Shown: positions 1 through 8,844 of the stretch, piece by piece
Numbering within the stretch: position 1 is the first letter of the stretch
Layout: each line of letters opens with the position of its first letter
Source: Mucilaginibacter tolerans
GTDB taxonomy: Bacteria; Bacteroidota; Bacteroidia; Sphingobacteriales; Sphingobacteriaceae
Length of the DNA: 64,000 nucleotides
Reading direction: 5' to 3'
Assembly (NCBI RefSeq): GCF_030519375.1
Contig: NZ_JAUMKB010000010.1
Coordinates: 124,001 to 188,000 of the forward strand
Position numbers and translations under genes: made by a program
The notes under the pieces: generated by a model
The model's database searches: none
What the model saw: only the letters and a program-made list of their open reading frames with translations
What the model was told of the DNA's origin: nothing

Positions 1-21
1 GGTCTTAGATAGATTGCTATA

Positions 22-897
22 CTAAAGCAACAAGAGCAGTCCGATGACGATAGAAAGGCTCAGCTTGTCGTTTAAATACCGGAGCAATCCCTCCGTAAGC
101 TTATTAAGGAAAATGGGAATTGTCTTCTTTCTTCTTCCGATATCAATGATTTTATGGTAAGACTCTTTGATCTCCATCCCAAAGACAAACTCAAAGATCC
201 CGACCAGTTCGCTCACCTCGATATTGCCATTGTTTACAGAACCTGATGCTTTAAGGGAATAGATCAATTCAATAGCGTCGGTCGGGCTGGCGGTCCAGTT
301 CGGGTGCGAAAATGTGAAGATGTCCGCTCCTGCAGCCGGTAAAACCTGCTCTGTTCCGATCTTAAGGTATTCGAGCTGGAGATAATCCTGGAATTTTTCA
401 TTCGCTATGATCTTTGATAATTTGTAGTCATGGCTGGTGCTGTATTGTTCATCTTCTTCAAAATCTTCCAGTTCCATCTGGACATCAAAGGCGCCACGGG
501 TAAAATAAACCTGGTCCATCAGTGAGCTGCCCGACCGGTAGTATTGATAAAATGCTTTGTTATGGTCGAAAAACCGTTGCAAATCGGTCAGGTGGAAGTT
601 GATATAAGCGCGGACGGCATCTTCTCCGCCGGGTGGCAACTGCATCAGGAAGTTGTAGACATTGATAAAGTAGATATACTTGCTGTAAATAAGCGGTTTT
701 ACCTCTTTGAAAAAGTGAATTTCTTCGGCAATGTCCCGGAAGGCATAATTGGAAATATAACGCTTCATTTTGTTCATCGCTTTTTTGCAGATCAGTATGG
801 AACACCGGTATTGTTCCATCGCCGACTGGCCATTTAGCGTAATTGCTGCCAGCTGGCTCTCCAAAGCCGTATGAAAACGCGCTGCTTTGCTATTCAT
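22..897 (-). CDS. RteC family protein
   Basis: A 291-aa protein with family-like segments in order: FFKEVKPLIYSKYIY (62-76), YYRSGSSLMDQVYFTRG (119-135) and WTASPTDAIELIYSLKASG (201-219). RteC is known from Bacteroides conjugative transposons, where it acts below the RteA/RteB two-component pair in excision control. Chromosomal homologues have no settled role. There is no signal peptide or membrane segment, so it is probably cytoplasmic. The start codon lies inside the end of the upstream synthase gene (8-nt overlap), so the two are probably co-translated. The C-terminal end (after about 275) is unusually leucine-rich and may be diverged. The family call is fairly sure; a link to mobile DNA here is not shown, as no excision or transfer gene is adjacent. 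Confidence 0.75.
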   Translation of the reverse strand: MNSKAARFHTALESQLAAITLNGQSAMEQYRCSILICKKAMNKMKRYISNYAFRDIAEEIHFFKEVKPLIYSKYIYFINVYNFLMQLPPGGEDAVRAYINFHLTDLQRFFDHNKAFYQYYRSGSSLMDQVYFTRGAFDVQMELEDFEEDEQYSTSHDYKLSKIIANEKFQDYLQLEYLKIGTEQVLPAAGADIFTFSHPNWTASPTDAIELIYSLKASGSVNNGNIEVSELVGIFEFVFGMEIKESYHKIIDIGRRKKTIPIFLNKLTEGLLRYLNDKLSLSIVIGLLLLL

Positions 898-2152
898 GGT
901 CTTTAGAGATTTTTAGTTTAGCGTCAATGTGCGCAAATGCATTAAGTACCTTATCCAGATGCTGAAAAGAATGGGTGGCCATGACGTTCATGCGGATGCG
1001 GGCATTCTTTTTAGATACTGCCGGATACATGATCGGGTTGGTATATATCCCCGCCCTCAATAGTAGTTTCCCTGCCTCCAGCGTCTTGGAGATATCGCCG
1101 ACTTTGACGGGAATCACGGCAGATTCGGTGGTTCCTATATCGAACCCCAAACCTAAAAGTCCATTTTTCAGGTACGTTATATTCTCCCAGAGTTTATCCC
1201 GCCAATGCGGCTCCTCGTCAACCAACTCAATTGCCCGGATGATCCCCATAATCGCCGGGGTAGCCGTGGTCGAGAACAAGTGTTGTTTGGATTGGTACTT
1301 CAGGTAGTTGATAAGCTCCGGATGAGCGATCACATAGCCGCCGATATTACCCAGCGCCTTGCTGAAAGTTCCGGTAATGATGTCGACCTCTTCGAACGCG
1401 TCATGCAGTTCAATTACGCCTCTGCCGGTCTTTCCCACGACGCCGATGCCATGGGCATCGTCAACAACCAGGTAACCGCCATAACGGTGGGTCAATTCAG
1501 CAATTCGTCTTATCGGGGCAAGATCACCGTCCTGACTGTACACGCCGTCAATGATGACCATTTTCGTGCGGTATTGGTGCTGCGCCATTTTGAGCACCTG
1601 CTCCAGCATTTCCAGGTTATTGTGCAGAAATGTTTTGACGTTCGTCGTTAACACACCTTCATAAACGCTGGCGTGAACGGCCATATCCAGGATAGCCAGG
1701 TCTTCCTTGTGGAGCAGGCATTGCAGCGTGGCGCTGTTGGCGGTATAGCCGGTAGTGTAAAGGATGGCGCCCTTACGCCGGTAGAATTCTGCGATCCTTT
1801 TTTCCAGCTGGCGATGATAAACGAAATGCCCGCCGATAGCAGGCGAGGCGCCGGAACCGGTGCCGAACAGTTCGGTTCCCCTAACAACGGCCTCCTTGAC
1901 CTTTCCGTGCTGGCTGAATCCCAGATAGTCATTGGAAACCAGGCACACCGCCCAGGTAGGGTGGGCGTCGCCGGGTAATATCAGGTTCATTTCAGGCCCT
2001 GCCGGGGATAAGGATTCGATCCGGTAATTGAGGTGACCATTGCTTTTAAGGAAATTTAAATAGCGTTGAAATTCAGCGGCAGTAGCAAAGGCATCCTGCC
2101 CGGCAATGTTTTCAAAATCTTTGAAACTTGCATTGTTATAGTCGATGTTCAT
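890..2152 (-). CDS. Alpha-oxoamine synthase (PLP aminotransferase family)
   Basis: A 420-aa fold-type I PLP enzyme of the AONS/KBL/SPT group, which condenses an acyl thioester with an amino acid and releases CO2. Visible motifs are SNDYLG (73-78), the cofactor segment DDAHGIG (231-237) and the Schiff-base lysine in TFSKALG (K265). The glycine-rich GTGSGASPAIGGH (97-109) binds substrate and phosphate in relatives. I chose the ATG at 2152 because the open frame extends 13 codons further upstream, while MNIDY starts the conserved part. Candidates are 8-amino-7-oxononanoate synthase, 2-amino-3-ketobutyrate CoA ligase or a serine palmitoyltransferase-like enzyme; no bio or sphingolipid gene is nearby to decide. 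It overlaps the following RteC-like gene by 8 nt, an unusual pairing. Confidence 0.85.
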   Translation of the reverse strand: MNIDYNNASFKDFENIAGQDAFATAAEFQRYLNFLKSNGHLNYRIESLSPAGPEMNLILPGDAHPTWAVCLVSNDYLGFSQHGKVKEAVVRGTELFGTGSGASPAIGGHFVYHRQLEKRIAEFYRRKGAILYTTGYTANSATLQCLLHKEDLAILDMAVHASVYEGVLTTNVKTFLHNNLEMLEQVLKMAQHQYRTKMVIIDGVYSQDGDLAPIRRIAELTHRYGGYLVVDDAHGIGVVGKTGRGVIELHDAFEEVDIITGTFSKALGNIGGYVIAHPELINYLKYQSKQHLFSTTATPAIMGIIRAIELVDEEPHWRDKLWENITYLKNGLLGLGFDIGTTESAVIPVKVGDISKTLEAGKLLLRAGIYTNPIMYPAVSKKNARIRMNVMATHSFQHLDKVLNAFAHIDAKLKISKDHE

Positions 2153-2383
2153 ACAAGGTAGGGGGTTAGTTTCCCTAAAAGTATGTCTCAAAAAAATCTA
2201 AAGTTGGGACATGATGGTTTAGGTTAAACAATTTATTAACTGTTAAGAAATATATCTCCATGTCCCATTTTTCCCGAAAATGTCCACTTAATTTTGCATC
2301 CCTGAATCTCGCCCGCTCAAAATTAACGGTCAAAGCAACCCTTTCTAGCGGACTGGATGGATGGATCACCCAATTTATCGCCA

Positions 2384-2950
2384 ATGAAATCAGAAATTTT
2401 AATGAAGCTTCTGGAAGAAAAGACAAAGCTATCCTGCGGGTTTATGGAAGCACTGGAAGCAAAATTGCAATTGGAACGCTATAAGCCCCATCAAATCCTG
2501 AATGCTGCCGGACATATAGAGAACAGATTATATTTTATGGAAGCAGGCTTTGCAAGGAGCTATTTTTATGACCAGCATGGCCAGCAGCACATTGTTAAGT
2601 TTTGGGATAAAGGGAACATCCTGTTTTCTTTTGAGGGTTATTACAAAGTGCCTTCGCATTATTATATAGAAATCATGGCGGAAAGCGAGGTGATCACGAT
2701 GAGCTATGCCAGCCTTTATGAATTAGAGGTTGTTTTTCCGGAAACTTCACTGCTGATTAAAACCCTGCTGCTCCAATACCTGGAAGAAGAATTTCAGAGA
2801 CAACTGCTTATTTCCCTGCCAGCGGAAGAACGCTATATTTTTATCCGGAAAAATTATAATTCCCTTTTTACCAAAGTGCCTTCTAAAATGATTGCCTCCT
2901 ACCTGCACATGTCCCGTGAAACCCTGGGCCGTTACATGGCCAGGCGGTGA
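2384..2950 (+). CDS. Crp/Fnr family transcriptional regulator
   Basis: About 188 aa. The N-terminal two thirds form a cyclic-nucleotide-binding-type beta barrel (LYFMEAGFARSYF followed by HIVKFWDKGNILFSFEGYY). The C-terminal end carries a short helix-turn-helix (PSKMIASYLHMSRETLGRYMARR would be the recognition region; residues SRETLGR are typical of the family). Bacteroidota paralogues of this type usually lack residues for cAMP binding, so the ligand is unknown. The ATG at 2384 is preferred to one 27 nt upstream because alignment-like homology starts near MKSEIL. It stands alone, divergent from the alpha-oxoamine synthase, with about 230 bp of shared upstream DNA. Function beyond DNA-binding regulation is not inferable. 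Confidence 0.8.
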   Translation: MKSEILMKLLEEKTKLSCGFMEALEAKLQLERYKPHQILNAAGHIENRLYFMEAGFARSYFYDQHGQQHIVKFWDKGNILFSFEGYYKVPSHYYIEIMAESEVITMSYASLYELEVVFPETSLLIKTLLLQYLEEEFQRQLLISLPAEERYIFIRKNYNSLFTKVPSKMIASYLHMSRETLGRYMARR

Positions 2951-3103
2951 CTACCCAAAAACATTAGGCACAGGTTACCTTAAGATCGCTTTCTGCGTGG
3001 TCAATTGACCTGTAAAAACGCATTAAAAGCGGGTCTATCCGGTGGTTATGCATCATCGTCCCTCAGCTGCCGCGCGCTACCTTTATCCCATTATTCTACT
3101 GAT

Positions 3104-3559
3104 ATGAAAAGCAACCGTTGGAAGGAAATCATCACGTTCCTGTTAATCATACTGTTTGCCTACACGGCAACAAGTAAATTTCTCGACTATTACAGGTTTG
3201 TTTTCCAGATGCGCTTAGCACCATTTCCACTGATAAAAATGTTTGCCCCGGCAATCGGCTGGATAATGCCCTTATTGGAATGGATGCTCGTTATTGCCTT
3301 GGGGATCGGCATCATCTATCCGCGGCGCCTCCTAAGACCTCTCTGGATGTCGCTCTTCCTGTTCTTATTATTTGAAGTATACATTTCCGTTATGCTTTTG
3401 TCAGGCTTACGGCTTCCCTGTACCTGCGGTGGAGTTATTTCGGAAATGAGTTGGAGCGGGCATCTGATTTTCAATGCAGTATTTCTGTTGCTAAATGGCA
3501 TAGCCCTATGGCTTCATAAAAAAGATATCCAACACGACCTTTCTTCTGAAAAAAGGTAA
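3104..3559 (+). CDS. MauE/DoxX-type redox-associated membrane protein
   Basis: A 151-aa integral membrane protein with about four hydrophobic helices. It contains the phrase LPCTCGGVISEMSWSGH, where a CTCGG cysteine pair precedes the last helix. That arrangement is seen in Bacteroidota MauE-domain proteins, which relate to the methylamine utilisation protein MauE and to DoxX and are thought to handle redox equivalents. The ATG at 3104 is chosen; the frame is open further upstream but that part is not hydrophobic and has no family character. It is followed closely by the DUF6520 peptide gene, a pairing I recall as common in this group, so the two may be one transcription unit. Substrate and partner are unknown. 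Confidence 0.75.
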   Translation: MKSNRWKEIITFLLIILFAYTATSKFLDYYRFVFQMRLAPFPLIKMFAPAIGWIMPLLEWMLVIALGIGIIYPRRLLRPLWMSLFLFLLFEVYISVMLLSGLRLPCTCGGVISEMSWSGHLIFNAVFLLLNGIALWLHKKDIQHDLSSEKR

Positions 3560-3645
3560 TCAGGCAAGATTTTCACGCGCGTAGAAACAGGCGAGCCGTT
3601 GCCTGTCTATAAAACGGATGGTAAAACACTTTAATTTTTAATCTT

Positions 3646-3939
3646 ATGAAAAAAGTAAAATTGGGCTTTATCGCCGCTGCACTGACTTTAAGCGTCGGCG
3701 TGGCCTTTGCAACCAGTAAAGAAGCTGCCGGGAACCGTGCAAATTTTAACTGGCAGACTTCGGATGCTTCGGGAAATATCGTCACCGTTGCGAATGGCGG
3801 GGTATATGACCCGAACAGAACCGTAGGGCAGGCAAAAAGTGATTACGGCTGTTCAGGTACCGCCGCAGATTGCGCGGTAACTGTGCCCAGCCAGGATACG
3901 CCTCCAGGTCCCGGGGCGACTTATATCCATCACAATTAA
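3646..3939 (+). CDS. DUF6520 family small exported protein
   Basis: A 97-aa protein with a clear Sec signal peptide (MKKVKLGFIAAALTLSVGVAFA, cut after about residue 22) and a small mature part ending in a cysteine pair (DYGCSGTAADC). This is the layout of DUF6520 proteins in Sphingobacteriaceae; their function is unknown. It follows the MauE-like gene by 86 nt and is closed by a very strong hairpin. A degenerate second copy of its 3' end lies at 23222-23329, showing past duplication or transfer. The family name is given from recalled pattern only. Confidence 0.7.
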   Translation: MKKVKLGFIAAALTLSVGVAFATSKEAAGNRANFNWQTSDASGNIVTVANGGVYDPNRTVGQAKSDYGCSGTAADCAVTVPSQDTPPGPGATYIHHN

Positions 3940-3940
3940 G

Positions 3941-3984
3941 TAATTAAGGAATGACGCCATCGCAATGGCGTCATTCCTTAATTA
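3941..3984 (+). terminator. Perfect 20-bp hairpin terminator
   Basis: Positions 3941-3960 and 3965-3984 are exact reverse complements around a 4-nt loop (CGCA). It starts two bases after the DUF6520 stop codon. The A/T-rich ends make it work in either direction. It is the strongest hairpin in this part of the window. Confidence 0.85.
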
Positions 3985-4097
3985 TACTGCTCGGGGGCTC
4001 AAGCCTAAACCTTACCAATTAAAAATTTAAAAGCTGTAAGGCATTCGTATATTAGTTTACTTTGTTAGTAAAACGACAGCACCTTTAATATTTGCAA

Positions 4098-5261
4098 GTG
4101 AAAATTACCCTAATATTATGGTTAGCGTTAGTCCCCGTTTCCGGCTTCTGCCAGCATAAAATACCTGTTATTCATGCCACCTCAAACCAGGCTAAGATCT
4201 ACGAACAGCATAATGTATTATCAGATTGGCATATCAACCCCAAACTCAAACCGGATATCTTTTTAACCGGAAAATTGACCCGGTCGGAAACTATAAAGTT
4301 CAGAACGGATGTAGATTCTCTCAGCTTTCGTATCGGACCTGGGCAGCATAAGGATTTTGTTGTGCTGCTCAATGGTAAAGATTCCTGTTTGACCAGGATT
4401 GAATGTCCGGAGTTGAAAGATCTCAGCAAATTATCGGTGGAGGTTCACGATACCATTGCCTTTTTTATTAATAAATTTAACACTAACTATTTGCCTGTTG
4501 TACTTAACGGCACCGACTCCTTAATCCTGAATTTCGATAGCGGTGCAACTGAAATTTGTATTACCAATGACGCCTTAAAGCAAAAGGTAAAATCACACCG
4601 TAAGCTTTACAATACAGCCTATGATATTAAAGTTGGGAACCAAACTTTTAAAAGCAAGCTTTATGATATAGCGATAGCAGGTAACGAAGTTGACGGGCTG
4701 TTGGGTTGGAACCTGTTTGATGGAATGATAGTAGAGCTGGACTATGATCACAACAGGATGATTGTTCATTCTAAAATGCCGGGACTACTGTTGCATGATG
4801 TCGGTTATTCCAGATTCAAACTGACTTTTATCAAAAACAAACCTTTTATCGAAAGTACCATCAACCAGGGCAACCACACGGACAAAAGCCTGTTCTTTTT
4901 TGACTTAGGCTATCAACGGACCGTGATGCTGGATAATGATGTACTGACGGCGTCAAAATTTCCGACCGGGAAAATGCGGGTTATTAAAAAAATAATCATG
5001 CACGGCACCAAGGGGAATGAGGTACCGGTGATAACAGCCAACTTGGAAAGTCTGAAGATTGGAAAATTCGAGCTCAAAGATGTTCCGGCACAGATTATGA
5101 CACAGGGTAAGCCAATGGCAGGGGTGAAGGTTCATTATTTAGGAACCGATGTATTAAAAAGATTCAACACCGTGTTAGATTTTCAGAAAAATGTGATCTA
5201 CCTGAAACCGAATAAGCTTTATGATACTGAATATGCCGACCAGAAGAAGGACGGTGCTTAA
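4098..5261 (+). CDS. Secreted retropepsin-like aspartyl protease
   Basis: About 387 aa with an N-terminal signal peptide (cleavage near SGFCQ). The first protease-like lobe has the active-site triad form LNFDSGATE (D about 147). A second copy of the fold ends at about 269 with FFDLGYQRT, where the usual DTG/DSG is DLG. The end TVLDFQKNVIYL resembles the final strand of these pepsin-like repeats. Family members are exported peptidases of Bacteroidota with undefined substrates. The frame has no ATG near its beginning: GTG at 4098 or TTG at 4092 are the only candidates in front of the signal peptide, and I prefer GTG. It sits alone behind a strong terminator. The changed second aspartyl motif leaves activity uncertain. 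Confidence 0.75.
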   Translation: MKITLILWLALVPVSGFCQHKIPVIHATSNQAKIYEQHNVLSDWHINPKLKPDIFLTGKLTRSETIKFRTDVDSLSFRIGPGQHKDFVVLLNGKDSCLTRIECPELKDLSKLSVEVHDTIAFFINKFNTNYLPVVLNGTDSLILNFDSGATEICITNDALKQKVKSHRKLYNTAYDIKVGNQTFKSKLYDIAIAGNEVDGLLGWNLFDGMIVELDYDHNRMIVHSKMPGLLLHDVGYSRFKLTFIKNKPFIESTINQGNHTDKSLFFFDLGYQRTVMLDNDVLTASKFPTGKMRVIKKIIMHGTKGNEVPVITANLESLKIGKFELKDVPAQIMTQGKPMAGVKVHYLGTDVLKRFNTVLDFQKNVIYLKPNKLYDTEYADQKKDGA

Positions 5262-5570
5262 ATAATGGCTGAAGTTTACTGATAAACAGATTTTATATCA
5301 TATCATCGACCGCTTTTCTTATCCAAAGTAAACCGTTATCAAAAGTAGCACCTCTTTGCAATATGTAAATATTTGTAAATCATATTTTACTTGTGATAAT
5401 ATCGTTGTGATAACATTTTTGCTATCTTTTTTATTGGGTGTAATACTGCATCTATAAAAAATATTCGATAGTCAATTTATGATGCGGTATCGGCAGACAC
5501 CTCTCTACCCTTGCCTCAGAATAGGGGGCCTTAAACCCTCCATTCCACTGTCAGACCATCGGTCTGCACA
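5262..5570. other. Intergenic region, no gene seen
   Basis: A 309-bp A/T-rich gap between the convergent aspartyl protease and AAA ATPase genes. I see no open frame of note, no strong hairpin and no recognised repeat. Confidence 0.6.
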
Positions 5571-6926
5571 TTAAATTTTCTGCCCGGCAAACCATTCAAT
5601 ATACTGCGGCAGTGCGGTGCCTGCATAATAAGGTAAATTCATGAGCAGGTATGGCTTTTTATTTGGAGTGACAGCTTTCTCTACCTTAAAAGCACCGCCG
5701 TACATTCGGACGGCGTATGGATGGTCAGCAGCCTCAATGAACTGATGAAGCGATTTTAAAGTGCCGGTACTTCCTGATTTTATTTCGATAGGAATAACCA
5801 GTTTATTATAAACATAAAGTAAATCGACTTCTGCATCGGACTGGGCTTTTTCCCTTACCCAAAAATTCGGCGTATGCGCTGAAATACTTTGTAGGGATAT
5901 CAACTCCTGCGTCACCAAATGGGGTATAACCGCCCCTTTGTAGGCGCTGCTCAAATCATCCATAGCCAGCATCTCTGCCTGGATTCCTAGTGAATAATTG
6001 ACCAGGCCGGTATCCAGGAACTGTAGGTGCGGTGATTTCTTTAAATCAGCCTTCAAGGGGGGGTGCAAATCTGTCGTAGGGTAGATCAAACGTACAATCT
6101 TCGTATCGTCAAGAGTTCTGAATGCTTCTCCTACCTCTCTTGACCGGTAGCTGGAATTTCCAAAGCCTTGAAACTTGATGCGTTCATCCAGGTACTGCGG
6201 TGCGGTATCCATTAAATGTTTGATGATCTTCCTTTCTGTGTCGTTGGATGTATATTTTTCTACATCGTTCTTATAAGTACTCCAAATACTTTCATAGATG
6301 ATAGACAAATCAGAAAGGCAATGTTGCTGAACGTCGGTTTTTACTACTTCAGGCATCCCACCGATAATCGCATAACGATGAAAGGCATCCATTAAGGTTT
6401 GATGCGCAAACGCTTTTAACGGGACCTGCAGTAATTGCTTTAGCAACGCTTGTTTTCCTGTGGCTTCCAGGTATTCCTGAAAATTCAATGGGTGGAGATA
6501 TAAAAATTCCACCCTGCCTACCGGGAAGCTATGTACTTTCTGCATGGCAAATTCCAATAAGGAACCTGCGCTGATGACATGAAGCGCTGGTATTTCTTCA
6601 TAAAAATAGCGCAGTAGTTGGATGGCTTTAGGGCTCTCCTGTATTTCATCGATGAACAAAAGAGTATTTGAGACAGCAGATGAAGGAATATCATGCGTTA
6701 AAAACAAAGCTTCAAAAATCGTTTGGACGTCATCAAAATCATCAAAATAACGACGGTCAGCTGGTTTCTCCAGGTTGAGCGCAATGGTATGTGCATACGT
6801 TCCGGCAAAATCACGTATTAGGGTTGTTTTACCAACCTGACGCGCGCCTCTTATAATAAGCGGCTTACGAACGGTACTTAATTTCCAGCGATTAAGATAA
6901 TTTTCAATACTTCTTTTAAAGGCCAT
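5571..6926 (-). CDS. AAA_14/DUF4143 ATPase
   Basis: A 451-aa P-loop ATPase. Walker A is GARQVGKT (27-34) and Walker B is LLFIDEIQE (89-97). The C-terminal third is a DUF4143-type nuclease-like domain, with DAEVDLLYVYNKLVIPIEIKSG carrying the D..D...EIK pattern of the PD-(D/E)XK fold. This two-domain architecture is very common and often multi-copy in Bacteroidota and archaea; its cellular role is not established, although a link to mobile or defence functions has been suggested. It is monocistronic and convergent with the protease gene. The start ATG at 6926 gives the expected MAFKRSIENYL beginning. Confidence 0.9.
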   Translation of the reverse strand: MAFKRSIENYLNRWKLSTVRKPLIIRGARQVGKTTLIRDFAGTYAHTIALNLEKPADRRYFDDFDDVQTIFEALFLTHDIPSSAVSNTLLFIDEIQESPKAIQLLRYFYEEIPALHVISAGSLLEFAMQKVHSFPVGRVEFLYLHPLNFQEYLEATGKQALLKQLLQVPLKAFAHQTLMDAFHRYAIIGGMPEVVKTDVQQHCLSDLSIIYESIWSTYKNDVEKYTSNDTERKIIKHLMDTAPQYLDERIKFQGFGNSSYRSREVGEAFRTLDDTKIVRLIYPTTDLHPPLKADLKKSPHLQFLDTGLVNYSLGIQAEMLAMDDLSSAYKGAVIPHLVTQELISLQSISAHTPNFWVREKAQSDAEVDLLYVYNKLVIPIEIKSGSTGTLKSLHQFIEAADHPYAVRMYGGAFKVEKAVTPNKKPYLLMNLPYYAGTALPQYIEWFAGQKI

Positions 6927-7126
6927 GATAACGAATATCGCAGTAAATGTAACAGAATAAAGGCAAATTTACATTATTTATGTAACAAAATAAACCCTGT
7001 TGTTGCATTATTTTGTAACAAAATAAAGGCAGTTAAAAAATATCAATCCGAAATATTTAAAGATGAGTTGATAGTCTCAGGGACAGTATGGCTATTCAAG
7101 GTTTGGATAAAAATCGTTAAAATAAA

Positions 7127-7176
7127 TTTGCGCAAGTAAAACCTTGCGCATATATTTGCAAGCAATTACTTGCGCA
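7127..7176 (+). promoter_or_regulatory. ArsR-gene promoter inside an inverted repeat
   Basis: A -33 element TTTG (7127-7130) and a -7 element TATATTTG (7151-7158) are separated by 20 bp, as in Bacteroidota sigma-70 promoters. The 11-bp sequence TGCGCAAGTAA (7129-7139) recurs exactly inverted as TTACTTGCGCA (7166-7176), and a further half site TTGCGCA lies at 7144-7150. The repeats bracket the promoter, which suits autorepression by the regulator encoded just downstream. Confidence 0.75.
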
Positions 7177-7178
7177 TT

Positions 7179-7502
7179 ATGATGCAAACAAGAGACATCT
7201 TTCAAGCAATAGCAGATCCGACTCGTAGACAAATTATAGGTATGCTGGCTCAGAAGTCACTCAATGTTAATGCTATTGCCCAGGAGTTTGATATCACCCG
7301 GCAAGCAGTTTCATTACATGTCCAATACCTTGATGATTGCGGTCTTATTGTGATCAAAAAGCAAGGCAGGGAAAGATATTGCGAAGCTAAACTCGAAAAA
7401 TTAAGTGAAGTCACGGATTGGGTAGATCAATACCGAAAATTTTGTGACAATAAACTGGACTCATTGGAAAGCTATCTGGCTAAAATTAAACAGAAGGGTT
7501 AA
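7179..7502 (+). CDS. ArsR-family winged-helix regulator
   Basis: A 107-aa protein beginning MMQTRDIFQAIADPTRR, which is the standard opening of ArsR-type regulators (helix alpha-1 plus ADPTRR). The recognition helix is around FDITRQAVSLHVQYLDDCG and the wing follows at IVIKKQGRERYCEA. No metal-binding cysteine pair typical of arsenic sensors is present, so it belongs to the metal-free group often seen beside SRPBCC or small reductase genes. It precedes a RibD/DHFR-like reductase by about 100 nt on the same strand and could control it. Two adjacent ATGs (7179, 7182) are possible starts. The promoter and probable operator are described separately. Confidence 0.88.
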   Translation: MMQTRDIFQAIADPTRRQIIGMLAQKSLNVNAIAQEFDITRQAVSLHVQYLDDCGLIVIKKQGRERYCEAKLEKLSEVTDWVDQYRKFCDNKLDSLESYLAKIKQKG

Positions 7503-7601
7503 GGCCATTGAAGGCGCCAAGCAGACTTTAGATCGACTTGAAAACTAAATTAAAATATTAGCAAGTAACAAACCCAGTAATAACCAAAAAAAATAGAAAA
7601 T

Positions 7602-8174
7602 ATGAGAAAGATAATTTCATTTATGCACATATCGCTTGACGGTTTTGTGGCAGGACCGAACGGAGAAATGAACTGGATCAAACTTGGTCAAGATATTTTT
7701 GATCATGTCGGTAAGCGGATAGGCGAAACCGATACGGCATTATATGGACGCGTGACTTACCAGATGATGGAAAATTACTGGCCCACAGCGGCAGACAAAC
7801 CGGATGCGAGCAGGCACGACATGGAACATTCAAAGTGGTATAACAAAGCTCACAAGGTTGTTTTATCGAAAACAATGAAAGACGCGGGATTGACCGATAC
7901 AACAATTATCAGCGGCAACGTTTCGGATAAAATAAACGAAATAAAACAACAGGGAGGTGGAGAAATTCTGCTTTTTGGCAGCCCGGCAGCCACACATGCA
8001 CTTATGCAACAGAACTTAATTGATGGCTACTGGCTATTTGTTAATTCAATTATTCTTGGACAAGGGATTCCATTGTTTACTGACATCAAAGACAAAATAA
8101 AACTAAACCTGTTGACTACCCGACAATTTACTTGCGGGGTAACTGAACTGAATTACACAGTGGACAGGCAATAA
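7602..8174 (+). CDS. Dihydrofolate reductase family protein (RibD C-terminal domain)
   Basis: A 190-aa single-domain protein with the RibD_C/DHFR-like fold. The start MRKIISFMHISLDGFVAGP is diagnostic (strand beta-1 and the SLDGF loop), with ALYGRVTYQMMENYWP after it and EILLFGSPAATHALMQ as the nucleotide-binding segment. These proteins are probable NAD(P)H-dependent reductases of unknown substrate, distinct from true FolA. It lies downstream of the ArsR gene and may be its target. No signal peptide, so it is cytoplasmic. Confidence 0.88.
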   Translation: MRKIISFMHISLDGFVAGPNGEMNWIKLGQDIFDHVGKRIGETDTALYGRVTYQMMENYWPTAADKPDASRHDMEHSKWYNKAHKVVLSKTMKDAGLTDTTIISGNVSDKINEIKQQGGGEILLFGSPAATHALMQQNLIDGYWLFVNSIILGQGIPLFTDIKDKIKLNLLTTRQFTCGVTELNYTVDRQ

Positions 8175-8313
8175 CAACGAACCGCTGACAGGATGTTAAC
8201 GGTCACCGAAACTGACGAATTAAGTTTTTGAAATTTCCTTAACAAATCATCAATAGATTAATGATCCGGGACGATATATAAAAGCTGAGGGTCGGCAAAT
8301 TCAAATCCACTAT

Positions 8314-8844
8314 ATGAAAAGTGTAACAATCATTATGTTATTTATAACACAGGCTTTCTCTGTAAAATCGCAGTCAGTCCCGGATTCCGTAAGGCAACTA
8401 AATTCAAATGAATTCAGAAATTACATGGCTATACGCCAGTTAGTTGACAGTTTTGCCTATTATGCGGACAGGACCAATGCTCAGCGGCAGGCGGCACTTT
8501 TTGTTGAAAATGGTACGCTGGAAATTTATAGGTCAGAGCCCGATACAAGTAAGCCTATTTTTGTGTTGAAAGGGCGCAAACAATTAGAAGAAGTGTTCAA
8601 TGGCCTAAAAAAATATGATATGACGTTTCATCTTAACGGACAGAACTCGATCAAATTCGGGGATGATACAACCGGGACCGTCCAATGTCTTGCCCATCAT
8701 ATCTTTTTTGAAGACGGGAAAAGGAAATTACAAACAGAAGCTATCCGCTATTATGATACTTATACCCGTCAAAATAACCGATGGCTGTTCGTAAAAAGAA
8801 AACTGGTTATTTATTGGGAAGACAAAAGATTGTCAACGTCGTAA
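8314..8844 (+). CDS. Exported SnoaL/NTF2-like protein
   Basis: A 176-aa protein with a signal peptide (MKSVTIIMLFITQAFSVKSQ) followed by an NTF2-like cone fold. The segment AIRQLVDSFAYYADRTN, then VENGTLEIYRSEP and YYDTYTRQNNRWLFVKRK are typical of SnoaL-like proteins with a nuclear-transport-factor-2 topology. Members include small isomerases, dehydratases and binding proteins, so no reaction can be named. It is monocistronic. No matching LytTR-type repeat pair was found upstream, unlike the genes after 9.2 kb. Confidence 0.7.
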   Translation: MKSVTIIMLFITQAFSVKSQSVPDSVRQLNSNEFRNYMAIRQLVDSFAYYADRTNAQRQAALFVENGTLEIYRSEPDTSKPIFVLKGRKQLEEVFNGLKKYDMTFHLNGQNSIKFGDDTTGTVQCLAHHIFFEDGKRKLQTEAIRYYDTYTRQNNRWLFVKRKLVIYWEDKRLSTS

